Positions 45,334 to 54,978 of a stretch of 64,000 bases of DNA are shown here, piece by piece; the stretch's first letter is position 1, and each line of letters opens with the position of its first letter. Position numbers and translations under genes: made by a program. The notes below the pieces were generated by a model. That model was not told the DNA's origin. It worked only from the letters and a program-made list of their open reading frames with translations, and did not search any database. Source of the DNA: Prochlorococcus sp. AG-409-L21 (lineage in GTDB: Bacteria > Cyanobacteriota > Cyanobacteriia > PCC-6307 > Cyanobiaceae); NCBI GenBank assembly GCA_003215475.1, contig QCKH01000003.1, positions 62,001 through 126,000 on the forward strand, in the 5' to 3' direction.

Positions 45334-47280
45334 TTAAAGAATATTCTGCTTGCTTTTCCAGTCTGGTACAATTTCAGCTAATATTCTTAGGCTATTTTCT
45401 AAATCATTAGATTTAAGTAAAGCCTCTAATTCTTTAACCTTGCTCCATAAATCTAAATCCTCGGAATAAGATTCAATAGCTTTGAAAATTAGAGGGTGCT
45501 TAGTTGGTAGCGACTCTCCATTAATAAGTAGCTCTTCATATAGCTTTTCCCCAGGCCTTAATCCAGTTTTAATTATTTCTATATCACCCTGAGGATTGGC
45601 TTCATTTTTTATAGTTAGACCACTTAGACTAATCATTTGCTTGGCAAGGTCAATTATCTTTACTGGTTCTCCCATCTCTAGAAGGAAGATCTCTCCTCCT
45701 GTTGACATTACAGCAGCTTGAAGTACGAGTTCTACTGCTTCTGAAATAGTCATAAAATATCTTATAACTTCTTCGTGAGTAACAGTTATAGGACCTCCAT
45801 TTGCAATTTGAGATTTAAATTTAGGAACAACAGATCCTGAAGATCCTAGAACATTGCCAAATCTAACTAAGGAATATGATGTACTACTTATATTGCTTTG
45901 ATGTTGAGAATACCCTTCTTCTTTTGCGTATTGATGAACTATTAATTCAGCTAACCTTTTAGATGCACCCATTATATTTGTTGGCCTTACTGCTTTATCT
46001 GTTGAAATAAAAATAGCTTTCTGTAATTTAGCTTCCCTAGCGGCTTCACAAATTGCTTTTGTTGACAATAAGTTATTAGAAATTCCTTGGACTGGGTTTG
46101 CTTCAACTAGAGGAACATGTTTATATGCTGCAGCATGAAAGACAACATTAATGTTTTCATTGGTAAATAGTTCCTTTACAAAATTTCCATCCGCCGCGTT
46201 ACCCAGAACAGGTTTAATAATAGTTTCTATTTCTAGATATTGATTATAGCTGCTTAATTCTTGATGTATTTTGTATAGATTTATTTCACTTATATCTAAT
46301 AAAATTATCTTTGTAGGCTGCAATTTAAGAACTTGCCTTGAAAGTTCACTTCCTATAGACCCCCCAGCACCAGTTATACATACTACCTTTCTTGAGATTA
46401 CTGATTCTACTAGATATGGGTTAGTATTAACAGAATTCCTGCCAAGTAGATCTTCAACTTCTATAGGTTTAAGAGAATCAATTTTAACTCTTCCATTAGT
46501 TAGGTCATCAATAGAAGGCATTTCATAAATATCAACACCTGATTTTCTAACCTGTTCAAATATTAGTCCTTTATTTTTATTGCTTAATGATGGAATAGCT
46601 AGGTAAACTTGTTCAATTCTTCCTCGAATCTTCTTAAATGATTTGAAAGGATATATTTTTATTCCATATAATGATCTTTGCCATAGGCTAGGGTCATCAT
46701 CAAGAAAAGCTTCTACTATATATTTACTAGTAAGTCTTAAGGAAGCTGCTAATTGTGCTCCTGATCTACCTGCACCATAAATAGCCACACGAATTAATTT
46801 GTTCTCTTTAGATTGTGAGAAGTAGTATAAAAGTATATCTCTTAAAATAAATCTAATAGTGCCATTTAAAGCGCTAAGAATAATCCATAGTGCAAACCAA
46901 AATCGCAAAGATAGTAGTTTATTAAATACAATATTGCTTATGAAAGCCAAAGCTAAAACAACAAGAACATTCCTTGCTAAAAGCTTGTATATCTCAATAC
47001 TTCCAATATACCTGGTAAGGCTTTTATATTGACCAGTTGATGGATATAGAATAGAAACTATAAATATAGATATTAAGAGTAAATTTGTAAAGTTAGATAT
47101 ATTATTTAATTGCAACCTGTCAAATACTAGCCATCTACTTAAATACATAGAAAACACGAGAAGAACTATATCTATTAGTAGAATTATGGTTTTTCTTTGA
47201 AGTAGATTAAGACTTGATAAAATACAAAATATTTGTTTCTGGTAAAATGAAAGGTTAAATAATTTTTTCATAATTAGCAT
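45334..47280 (-). CDS. FlaA1/CapD/WbpM-type nucleotide-sugar 4,6-dehydratase
   Basis: 648 residues. Four transmembrane helices occupy about residues 25-145. A CoA-binding-like Rossmann domain (VAIYGAGRSGAQLA, AFLDDDPSLW) follows, then the catalytic SDR domain with ITGAGGSIGSELSRQ, STDKAVRPTNIMGASKR and LEMGEPVKI. The position usually held by Tyr in YxxxK is Met (MGASK), as in long membrane dehydratases. These convert UDP-GlcNAc to the 4-keto-6-deoxy intermediate for QuiNAc, FucNAc or bacillosamine. Downstream end of the long minus operon that begins at 53951. Confidence 0.92.
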   Translation of the reverse strand: MLIMKKLFNLSFYQKQIFCILSSLNLLQRKTIILLIDIVLLVFSMYLSRWLVFDRLQLNNISNFTNLLLISIFIVSILYPSTGQYKSLTRYIGSIEIYKLLARNVLVVLALAFISNIVFNKLLSLRFWFALWIILSALNGTIRFILRDILLYYFSQSKENKLIRVAIYGAGRSGAQLAASLRLTSKYIVEAFLDDDPSLWQRSLYGIKIYPFKSFKKIRGRIEQVYLAIPSLSNKNKGLIFEQVRKSGVDIYEMPSIDDLTNGRVKIDSLKPIEVEDLLGRNSVNTNPYLVESVISRKVVCITGAGGSIGSELSRQVLKLQPTKIILLDISEINLYKIHQELSSYNQYLEIETIIKPVLGNAADGNFVKELFTNENINVVFHAAAYKHVPLVEANPVQGISNNLLSTKAICEAAREAKLQKAIFISTDKAVRPTNIMGASKRLAELIVHQYAKEEGYSQHQSNISSTSYSLVRFGNVLGSSGSVVPKFKSQIANGGPITVTHEEVIRYFMTISEAVELVLQAAVMSTGGEIFLLEMGEPVKIIDLAKQMISLSGLTIKNEANPQGDIEIIKTGLRPGEKLYEELLINGESLPTKHPLIFKAIESYSEDLDLWSKVKELEALLKSNDLENSLRILAEIVPDWKSKQNIL

Positions 47281-47291
47281 ATATGTCTTGA

Positions 47292-48242
47292 TCAGCTTGA
47301 TAAGAGATCAAATTGATTTGCTTTGGTTCTGTCAAGCCAGAATCCTATTATTAATTCTATTAATCCAGTTATCATAACTGATTTCAAATCAAATAAAATA
47401 TAAGTTACTCCCATAAACAGGCTTCCTGAAATATAAAGTGAAGATACTTGGCTATGGGACCAGCCTGCCTGATATAAGCGTTGGTATAGATGCAACTTAT
47501 GTGCTTTGAAGATATTTTGCCCTGCAAATAAACGTCTAAGTACGCAGATGCAAGCATCTGCAAGCATTGGCAGGGCAATTAAAACTATAGATATAGCCTC
47601 AAAATAACTTTTTGATTGCAAGGATATAAAGACTAACAGACCCCCTAGAAAAGTACTTCCAATATCTCCCATAAAAATCTTAGCTGGATGCCAGTTCCAC
47701 CAAAGAAAACCTAATAAACCACCAATAATTGGCCATAGATTCATTCCACTTGAGATTGAAAAAGTAGCTATTACCAGGCACATACATCCAGCAACTAGGC
47801 CATCGACTCCATCCATAAAATTAATGAAGTTGATAATTGCAGTAGAGGTAATAATAATTGTTATGTATTCAAAAAAAACAAATATTCCAGATCTTAGTAA
47901 ATCATCTGAATAAAGATTCGATGTTTTTATAAGAAAATATGAAGTAGTTAATTGAATAAGATATCTAAACCATCTTGGTACTACTTTTATATCATCAACA
48001 AATCCTACTAATGCCATAGGTAGTAAATATAAAACTTTTAAGCCACCTATAAATGGCAGCATTAGCAAGTAGGCACTAATAAAAGCTAACCCTCCCCCGG
48101 AAGGCGTTGGATTTTCGTGAGAGCTTCTATTGTTAGGGTTATCTAGGCAGTATAATCTTAATTTAGGAAGTAAAAGATATATTAAAATGCTCGAGAAAAT
48201 CCCTGATAATAAGAGAATTAATATATCGCTATAAATATTCAT
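47292..48242 (-). CDS. WecA/WbpL-like undecaprenyl-phosphate sugar-1-phosphate transferase
   Basis: A polytopic GT4 enzyme of about 316 residues that loads the first sugar phosphate on undecaprenyl phosphate. Motifs: SSHENPTPSGGG, LVGFVDDIKVVPRW (DD), NFMDGVDGLVAG and IFMGDIGSTFLGG, plus a His-containing KAHKLHLYQRLYQAG end. ATG 48242 is preferred; an in-frame ATG at 48260 overlaps the upstream gene by 32 bp. Together with the adjacent dehydratase it suggests that a FucNAc- or QuiNAc-type sugar starts the lipid-linked glycan. Confidence 0.92.
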   Translation of the reverse strand: MNIYSDILILLLSGIFSSILIYLLLPKLRLYCLDNPNNRSSHENPTPSGGGLAFISAYLLMLPFIGGLKVLYLLPMALVGFVDDIKVVPRWFRYLIQLTTSYFLIKTSNLYSDDLLRSGIFVFFEYITIIITSTAIINFINFMDGVDGLVAGCMCLVIATFSISSGMNLWPIIGGLLGFLWWNWHPAKIFMGDIGSTFLGGLLVFISLQSKSYFEAISIVLIALPMLADACICVLRRLFAGQNIFKAHKLHLYQRLYQAGWSHSQVSSLYISGSLFMGVTYILFDLKSVMITGLIELIIGFWLDRTKANQFDLLSS

Positions 48243-49395
48243 TTCGAGAAAGCAGTTCAATTAGTCTTTTCTTTACTTCATTATAGCTGAAATGATGATC
48301 AAAAATCCCCTTTGTTTGTTCATGATTAGAAGAAAGCTTTCTTGTAGATATCTTTTCAAATATTGACTTTAACTCATTATAATCTCTATAGAGTATTCCT
48401 ACCTTATTTTGTTTAGAAAAGGTAGCCATTTCATAACACCATTGAGGTACTATTGGAGTCAATCCTGCATTTAGGTATTCAGGGTACTTATTTGTTATAT
48501 GGTATTTAAATCTATAATCTTTTGAGGAATAAGGAAGTAAGCCATATGAGCATCTTAGTAGAATTGGTATATATTCTTTTTGTTTAAGAAATCCATGGAA
48601 TATTACTTTCTTTGACTTTATATATTTTTCTTTTAGTCCTTCTAGTTGGGGGCCTGAACCAATAATATGAAGTAGACATTTAGATTCAATTGCAAGGAAG
48701 TTATCAATCATTTCAATCGTATCAAAACTTTGTGTTAAGTTACCTAGGAACACTAAATCATTACTTCTTTCTAATTGATATTTATTATAATCTATTGGTT
48801 TCAAGCTCATTGGTATATAAGTATAATTTGATTTAATTAATTTTGACTTTTTATCTGGGAAGTTGAGATTTATATTTTCTCCTAAACCAATAAAATGATC
48901 AATTTTGTAGATCCAAATCTCTATTAGGATCCGCTCAAAAAAATTATAAGCGATGCCTTTTAAGGACTTTAAGCTTGTAAAGGGAGAGTCTCTTACGTCA
49001 ACTATTATTGAAATGTTCTTTCTTAATATCTTTACAAGTAGAATAGCTATTATTGAATAAGAATGAGGGTATGAAACTATCCAGACTTTATTCTTACTTC
49101 TAATTGCTTTTAAGAACAATGATATTGAAAAGCAAATATTTGAGATTATTCTTGCTATTGTTCGGTTCTTCTTATAAGATGTTGCGTTACATAGTTGTAT
49201 TGAATAAGTTGAATCAATCAATTTAAGTGAACTTTTTTTTCTAAAACTTTTTTTAAAGTGGTCAAAACTTGAAGTGAAGTATGTCGATTTATAACCTAGT
49301 TCACCAACAATATGACAAATTTGATGAGCCCTCCACTGTTTTTCACCTTCAAAAGGTAGAGGCTCCATATAATTAACTATACCAACTGAAATCAT
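48229..49395 (-). CDS. Glycosyltransferase family 4 protein
   Basis: 388 residues of GT-B fold. The N-terminal domain has WIVSYPHSYSIIA and IIVDVRDSPFTSLKSL. The C-terminal domain has VFLGNLTQSFDTI, LHIIGSGPQLEGL, FHGFLKQKEYIPILLRC and YLNAGLTPIVP. These match retaining GT4 enzymes that add a sugar from a nucleotide donor. Acceptor and donor are unknown; position beside the WecA-like gene suggests an early step. ATG start. 107 bp separate it from the next gene upstream. Confidence 0.87.
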   Translation of the reverse strand: MISVGIVNYMEPLPFEGEKQWRAHQICHIVGELGYKSTYFTSSFDHFKKSFRKKSSLKLIDSTYSIQLCNATSYKKNRTIARIISNICFSISLFLKAIRSKNKVWIVSYPHSYSIIAILLVKILRKNISIIVDVRDSPFTSLKSLKGIAYNFFERILIEIWIYKIDHFIGLGENINLNFPDKKSKLIKSNYTYIPMSLKPIDYNKYQLERSNDLVFLGNLTQSFDTIEMIDNFLAIESKCLLHIIGSGPQLEGLKEKYIKSKKVIFHGFLKQKEYIPILLRCSYGLLPYSSKDYRFKYHITNKYPEYLNAGLTPIVPQWCYEMATFSKQNKVGILYRDYNELKSIFEKISTRKLSSNHEQTKGIFDHHFSYNEVKKRLIELLSRNEYL

Positions 49396-49502
49396 TTTCT
49401 AGTCTCTCCTTTTGTAACTATAAGATCAAAAGTTCTATTACATCAAGCTAGTTTTTACATTTTCGAAATACCTCTATATAGTCACACTTAATTGCTTAGC
49501 AT

Positions 49503-50327
49503 CTATATTTCTTTTCTTAGTATAATCAAATAAAAATATCTTAATAATCTTGAATATATATAATTGTAGATCAGATTTTTTAGTTCTCTTAAATCGTGAA
49601 ATCTTATTCTATGCCTTTCATTATAAAGCTTTGGACCAAGCCTAACTCTAATTGTTTTAATATTGCAAGGCCAAATCTTTAAATTAGATTTTTTTACCGT
49701 AGCATATGAAAGCCATTCTCCGCTTAGATAGAAAGGATGAAGCTTTTCTCCTAATGCCATAGATTTTTTAACTAATGCTTCTGATTTATTAGATAAATCT
49801 ATAAATAGATTGGTAGGGCAGATGAAGAACCTTTCAAATACACCTCCTTCCCAGTCTAGGTAGCTAGTAACATAAAACTTCTTTGAATAACTTAATAGCT
49901 TATTGATATTTGGGTATTTAGTAATTAAGATGTCATCCCTGAGTATGATAACGGAATCATATTTCTTGATATTGACAATTTTTATAAATTCCTTAAACAT
50001 ATAGTTTTGGTTAAATAGATTTTTAAACGAATTATAATTATCCTTATATATATCAAATTTAACTATAGAGGAAAAGTCTATATATATATCTTTTTCAGGT
50101 AACTTTACCTCTATTCTCGTTTCAAAATCTAGGGAATCAGGAGTTTTGACTATTCCATGTTCTTTTGTTCTAGTGCTGTTTAATTTATCTACTTTTCTAT
50201 AAAGGTAATAGAAGTCAAAATCATTATCAATACTTTCTTTCAATTCTTTGTATAGTCCATTCTCTAGAAATGGAATTATTCTATTAGCCTCTCTACCTAT
50301 ACCATGTCTTATTACTGCAACTTTCAT
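49503..50327 (-). CDS. Unknown protein in the acidic-sugar module
   Basis: 274 residues, not recognised. It has a Rossmann-like start MKVAVIRHGIGREANRIIPFL, a central YDSVIILRDDILITKYPN whose RDD is like the DXD of GT-A enzymes, FYVTSYLDWEGGVFERFFICP and a basic C terminus (IYSRLLRYFYLIILRKEI). A glycosyltransferase is plausible from the DD motif and place. It starts 1 bp after the NeuB-like gene, so the two are coupled. Confidence 0.6.
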   Translation of the reverse strand: MKVAVIRHGIGREANRIIPFLENGLYKELKESIDNDFDFYYLYRKVDKLNSTRTKEHGIVKTPDSLDFETRIEVKLPEKDIYIDFSSIVKFDIYKDNYNSFKNLFNQNYMFKEFIKIVNIKKYDSVIILRDDILITKYPNINKLLSYSKKFYVTSYLDWEGGVFERFFICPTNLFIDLSNKSEALVKKSMALGEKLHPFYLSGEWLSYATVKKSNLKIWPCNIKTIRVRLGPKLYNERHRIRFHDLRELKNLIYNYIYSRLLRYFYLIILRKEI

Positions 50328-50328
50328 T

Positions 50329-51393
50329 TCAACTCATAACCTGATCATTCCTGATTCTCTCACTTGCCTCAATATCACAATTTACTTTAATAGGCTGATC
50401 ATAATTAGCAAAAATAAGCCCGGTAAGGTAGTGTCTTGGATCTCCAGCTGGTTGCTTTAAGAATACATTTTTACCAAGTTCTAGGGTATCTCCCTTTTTC
50501 AGACTCTCTTTTGAATATACACCTACATGGTAATTTTCCCGTGCCATTAGTTCTTCTTTTAGGATTTCCTTTTTTACACCTAATGAGCCCGTTATCTTAT
50601 CAATATGATCTCTTAGCTCACTTAGTTGTTCATATGTTAATGAAATTTTATGATCAAGACCTTCCATTGTTTTAGATAAAGTAACGTGTCTTTCAATCAA
50701 ACAAGCCCCTAGAGCAGAAGCAGCAATCGACTGTGAAATACCTTCTTCATGAGATGAAAAGCCTACAGGTATGTGGTACCTTTTGTTGAGATAATCAATA
50801 GTTCCAAGATAAGACAAATGCTTAGCGGTAGGATAAGAGGAAACACAGTGCATTAGAGCTAAATCAGTATCAGAAAGAATATTCACAGCCTTGTCTATTT
50901 CTTCGATTGAAGCACCCCCTGTACTCATTATGCTGGGCAACCTTGACTTATTTATCTCATTTAGTAATTCAGAATTGGTATTAGAATGAGAAGCTATCTT
51001 TATTATCTTACATTTACATTTTATCGCAAAATATAGGCTTGGTATATCAAATACAGATGTAAATAATAATGCTCCTAGAGAATCAGCGTAGTGCATTAAT
51101 TCATTAAATTCATCTTCATTAAACTCGTGCCTTTGTCTTACTTGAAGCTGTGTACTTCCAAATGCAGGGCATTTATCAAAACCTTCCTTTAGCATTTTTT
51201 CAGACGTTAGATCTAAAGGTGATCTCTTCTGAATTTTCAAGAATGAACAACCAGATAAAACAGCCTTTCTTAAGTTTTCTTTAGCTAATATTAGTGACCC
51301 ATTGTGGTTAAGACCTATTTCAGCTATCAAATGACAGTATTTATTTTGACTAAATTCAACTGTGGAATTTCTTGGGCCAGGGAATAAGACCAT
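50329..51393 (-). CDS. NeuB-type nonulosonate synthase with SAF domain
   Basis: Condenses phosphoenolpyruvate with a hexose or amino-hexose to a nine-carbon 2-keto-3-deoxy acid. The TIM-barrel has IAEIGLNHNGS, FLKIQKRSPLDL, IKIASHSNTN, STGGAS, HCVSSYPT and ERHVTLSKTMEGLDHKISL. The C-terminal SAF (antifreeze-like) domain, about 285-345, contains YSKESLKKGDTLEL. 354 residues. The product could be a sialic acid, legionaminate or a KDN-like sugar; sequence reading cannot decide. Upstream of it is the enolase-superfamily gene. Confidence 0.92.
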   Translation of the reverse strand: MVLFPGPRNSTVEFSQNKYCHLIAEIGLNHNGSLILAKENLRKAVLSGCSFLKIQKRSPLDLTSEKMLKEGFDKCPAFGSTQLQVRQRHEFNEDEFNELMHYADSLGALLFTSVFDIPSLYFAIKCKCKIIKIASHSNTNSELLNEINKSRLPSIMSTGGASIEEIDKAVNILSDTDLALMHCVSSYPTAKHLSYLGTIDYLNKRYHIPVGFSSHEEGISQSIAASALGACLIERHVTLSKTMEGLDHKISLTYEQLSELRDHIDKITGSLGVKKEILKEELMARENYHVGVYSKESLKKGDTLELGKNVFLKQPAGDPRHYLTGLIFANYDQPIKVNCDIEASERIRNDQVMS

Positions 51394-51495
51394 TATTTAG
51401 TTAGCCGTCTACTTATAACTATTTTATAATACATCATTTATTCACAGAAGTATAATTAAGTTTTTATCCTTAGATGTACGGAATGACTTCTTAAT

Positions 51496-52641
51496 CTAGC
51501 TGCTTGGCATAACGAAGCCTGAGTTTTTTATATATTTATTTTCTTCTTCTATTTTACTAAAATTATAATTGCTAAACCCTATCCTATCTATATATTCTCC
51601 TGTTTGTATATTTCTATTATAAAAGTCTAATTCAACCTCCTTGAAGCAATCTAATTTTACCCCTGGATATTCAATCCATATTGCATTTGGTAAAAGACTT
51701 GCAACTTGTATATTTGCGCAAAATGATAAAGGTGAACCCCAAACATGCATTGCTATTTGCTTGTTAGAAGTGATTAATTCAGGTAGTAAATCTAATATCG
51801 GTGATATCCCTCCAAGATGTGTTACATCAAGCTGGAGTATATCGAGATAATTGTTATTTAAATATGATCTGATTTCTAGCTTCCCTGTTAATGCTTCTCC
51901 AGTTGCTACTTGCGTAAATGAAAGAAGTTCTTTTATTGATTTTATATCCATTATATTATCTGGATCTATGGGCTCTTCTATCCAGTAAAGATCTAGGTCC
52001 TTTATTTTTTTACTAATAGACGCCCAGCTATTTACACTATAAGAAGGCCTTATAGTACCCATAATTGCATCTACCATTAATTTTTTATCCCATAAGCCTC
52101 TAGCTTTATTAATCCTTTTAAGATCAGCTTCAAAACCCTTTCTTCCAATCCTTATTTTATAACCATGAAATATAGAATCCTTTAGAGACTCTACTTCTTT
52201 AGTTATATCATTTTCATTGCAAGCAGCACTTCCACCGCTAAAGTATATTAATTTTTTTTTGTTCTTCGCTATTCCAAGCAAATCAGAAAGCGACTGGTTC
52301 TCTTCTTTACACCTTAAATCCCATAAAGCAATATCTAATGCTGACATCACAGAGGCTACTAATCCATTTCTTGAAACAAAAGGTGTAAATAACCTATTAT
52401 ATATTTCTCGTGGATCATTAAATTCAATATTAATTAGTCTGGGTAATAATTCATTAGCAATAGATTTAAATAACTCTGGCACATAAATTGCTACATATGA
52501 TTCCCCGTAACCTTTTATACCTGAATTTGAAGTAACTTCTATAATACCTATAGTTTTAACTCCTAGTGGTTGTCCAAGTACATTGTTGTCTCCATAATTC
52601 GAAGAAAGTAGTATCGGTCTTATAGATTCTATTCTCATCAA
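51496..52641 (-). CDS. Enolase superfamily sugar-acid dehydratase/racemase-like protein
   Basis: 381 residues of the mandelate racemase/muconate lactonising group. The capping N terminus has NVLGQPLGVKTIGIIEV. The barrel shows the base motif in YKIRIG (Lys-x-Arg, where Lys-x-Lys is commoner). It has metal ligands Asp in KLMVDAIMG, Glu in YWIEEPIDPDN and Glu in VATGEALTGK, and a His in MHVWGSPLSFC as in acid-sugar dehydratases. Family members dehydrate aldonic or aldaric acids to 2-keto-3-deoxy acids. That would fit an acidic-sugar route beside NeuB and a hydroxyacid dehydrogenase. It overlaps the glycosyltransferase gene upstream by 4 bp. Confidence 0.82.
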   Translation of the reverse strand: MMRIESIRPILLSSNYGDNNVLGQPLGVKTIGIIEVTSNSGIKGYGESYVAIYVPELFKSIANELLPRLINIEFNDPREIYNRLFTPFVSRNGLVASVMSALDIALWDLRCKEENQSLSDLLGIAKNKKKLIYFSGGSAACNENDITKEVESLKDSIFHGYKIRIGRKGFEADLKRINKARGLWDKKLMVDAIMGTIRPSYSVNSWASISKKIKDLDLYWIEEPIDPDNIMDIKSIKELLSFTQVATGEALTGKLEIRSYLNNNYLDILQLDVTHLGGISPILDLLPELITSNKQIAMHVWGSPLSFCANIQVASLLPNAIWIEYPGVKLDCFKEVELDFYNRNIQTGEYIDRIGFSNYNFSKIEEENKYIKNSGFVMPSS

Positions 52642-53951
52642 TCTCTGTCCCTAATTGTATAATCTTCGTCGTATATTTCGAAAATGCCAGAGATGTTATC
52701 AGATAAATCTGGATTTCTTATTAGTTGAGGAGTTAGAATGCTACCAAGACCATAATAGACGTTATATAATGGGTGTCTTTGAGTCTTAGGTGATAACAAA
52801 TCTTTTGCTACAGGACTATAACCATCATTTTGATTAAAGGACCATATACAATCATAGGTTTGTTTGCCAATATGTGTACTATCATTATTAGATTGTATAT
52901 GTGATGTTATTAGCTCTCTAATTAAGTTGCTATTAGAATGTCGATAAGTTGAATTTAGGTAAATATAATGATCTGGAACAGGCTGTTTTAACTCAATAAT
53001 ACTTACTATTTCTTTAAGTAATACTAAAAGGTCATCCTCTGAAGAGGTTTTAAGGGAATCACGTAGGAAAAATTTAACAAAATTATTATCTTTAAACTGT
53101 TTGCCATGTAAGCCTCTTGGTATAATAAAAAATATTTTTTTAATGGAACATTCCTCTTTAATTTGAGATTTAAACTTGATAATGAGTTCTTCAGTCCTTG
53201 CTTTCTGATAGTCAGGTATTATTACTATAGAATATAAAATAGCACCTTTATTAGTTAGTGAAATAGGAAAACTTACAAGATCTTTAGATATTCCTCTTTC
53301 TAATTGTTTAAGAACACCCGAAACTCTCTTTGGGGCATTACCTTGATGAAGCCCATGATGATGATATACCGCTGCATTTGATTTATAGGCTATTTTAAAT
53401 CCATTCTTTATAACTTCCTGACCCCAGAGATGATCCTCAGCATTTGTAGACTCATTATCAAATTGATATTGTTCAAAATATGTCCCTCTTACTGCACTAT
53501 TTGCATTATGAAAGAAACCATCTTTTTGTGATATTCTGCTTTCACAACTAAAGGTCATAAATAAATCTCGTTTATCTATATCTTCAGATGAAGGTAAGGG
53601 CAATTGCCTTCCATAGCAACCAGCTACCAACTTATCTTTTTGCAAATCATATATTAACTCTGATAACCAAAACTTGTCTACTGGGATACAATGAGAAGAA
53701 AGAAATACATAATATTCAGCTTTATTTATATTAACACCAATATTTAATGCTTTACCAGGTAAATATTTGTCTATAGATACTATTTCTTTGATTGGATATC
53801 TTTTTACAATATCCAAGGTCTTATCAGAACTATTATTGTCTACAATTATCACATCAAAATCACGCATTTCTTGCAGGAATACTTTCTCAAGACAATGTCT
53901 AATCCAACGTTCTTCATTGAAAGTTCTAATAACTATACTAGCCGTTTTCAA
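52638..53951 (-). CDS. Family 2 glycosyltransferase with C-terminal extension
   Basis: 437 residues. The first 230 form a GT-A domain: SIVIRTFNEERWIRHCLEKV, DVIIVDNNSSDKTLDI, YVFLSSHCIPVDKFW and TNAEDHLWGQEVIKNGF. The usual DXD at the metal site is replaced by SSHCIP, and ED in the later motif is kept. The C-terminal 200 residues are of unknown type. It is the first gene of the minus operon running to 45334. The promoter must lie in the 40 bp before the divergent dehydrogenase gene. Confidence 0.85.
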   Translation of the reverse strand: MKTASIVIRTFNEERWIRHCLEKVFLQEMRDFDVIIVDNNSSDKTLDIVKRYPIKEIVSIDKYLPGKALNIGVNINKAEYYVFLSSHCIPVDKFWLSELIYDLQKDKLVAGCYGRQLPLPSSEDIDKRDLFMTFSCESRISQKDGFFHNANSAVRGTYFEQYQFDNESTNAEDHLWGQEVIKNGFKIAYKSNAAVYHHHGLHQGNAPKRVSGVLKQLERGISKDLVSFPISLTNKGAILYSIVIIPDYQKARTEELIIKFKSQIKEECSIKKIFFIIPRGLHGKQFKDNNFVKFFLRDSLKTSSEDDLLVLLKEIVSIIELKQPVPDHYIYLNSTYRHSNSNLIRELITSHIQSNNDSTHIGKQTYDCIWSFNQNDGYSPVAKDLLSPKTQRHPLYNVYYGLGSILTPQLIRNPDLSDNISGIFEIYDEDYTIRDRD

Positions 53952-53991
53952 GGCTCTGTTAGAATAACTATATAATTAAAAGTATAGCATT

Positions 53992-54978
53992 TTGCCGAAA
54001 ATCTTATGTGATTTAGACCTCGATCTTTTTATGTATCGAGTTCCTAGTTCATTAAGAGACTTCTTGCAACAAAAATTTCCTAGACATACGATAACCTATA
54101 CAGCTTCACCTGAGCGGTTTTCTTCTGAAGAGATAGAGGTTTATTGGGGTAATAGATTACCACCAAATTTTTACCAACAGCTGACTAATTTGAAATGGAT
54201 CCATTTTGGATCAGTAGGGTTTGATAGATATGAAAAAAGCCGATCTTTCCTTGACCGTGACCTTTTGGTAACTAACAGTAGTGATATAGCTACAGATGCA
54301 ATAGAAACACATACAATGTATCAATTATTTTCTCTTATAAGGCAGTCAAGATCGATTGAAATAGCCAGACAAAATAACACTTTATCGCGCCTATCTTTTG
54401 AAAATTCATCTTCTAATATTAGGAACATAAGAGATTTATCTATTCTAATAGTTGGTTTCGGTAATATCGGGCGAAGACTAGCTAATTCGTTTTTGAGTTT
54501 AAAAGCTAATGTAAATGTTGTAAGTAACAAATTTTCTCTACAGATAGGCCAATTTCCTAATTATCATATTTCTCAATTAAGCGAGATAATTGGAAATTAT
54601 GATTGTATCATTTCAGTTCTGCCTTTTAAAGAAGAACTTATAGGTATTTTCGATGAAGGATTATTTAAAAATATGAGGAAAGGCTCATATTTTATTAATA
54701 ATGGAAGAGGATCTCATGTTAAAGAAATGGATCTTATTAAAGCATTAGAGGATACACTTGCTGGCGCAGCATTAGATGTTTTTGAGACTAATACCTTATA
54801 TAAAAATAACCCTTTATTTCTAAAAGAAAACGTTATACTTACACCTCATATAGGAGCTCTTGATTTGAATTATTGGACTAAGCAGAAGGAAATTTTTGTG
54901 TATAATCTAGAAAGGTATATTAATTTTGATTATAAGCATATGAAGAATATTTGTTATGGTGTAGCAGACTATGATTAA
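53992..54978 (+). CDS. D-isomer-specific 2-hydroxyacid dehydrogenase
   Basis: 328 residues, NAD(P)-dependent. The Rossmann fold has ILIVGFGNIGRRLA. The catalytic Arg lies in NNGRGSHV, Glu in LDVFETN and His in LTPHIGAL, all in the normal spacing. It would interconvert a 2-keto acid and a D-2-hydroxy acid. Start TTG 53992, the only one consistent with a full N-terminal domain. It overlaps the cytidylyltransferase gene by 8 bp, so both act together. The substrate is probably a sugar acid of this cluster. Confidence 0.9.
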   Translation: MPKILCDLDLDLFMYRVPSSLRDFLQQKFPRHTITYTASPERFSSEEIEVYWGNRLPPNFYQQLTNLKWIHFGSVGFDRYEKSRSFLDRDLLVTNSSDIATDAIETHTMYQLFSLIRQSRSIEIARQNNTLSRLSFENSSSNIRNIRDLSILIVGFGNIGRRLANSFLSLKANVNVVSNKFSLQIGQFPNYHISQLSEIIGNYDCIISVLPFKEELIGIFDEGLFKNMRKGSYFINNGRGSHVKEMDLIKALEDTLAGAALDVFETNTLYKNNPLFLKENVILTPHIGALDLNYWTKQKEIFVYNLERYINFDYKHMKNICYGVADYD

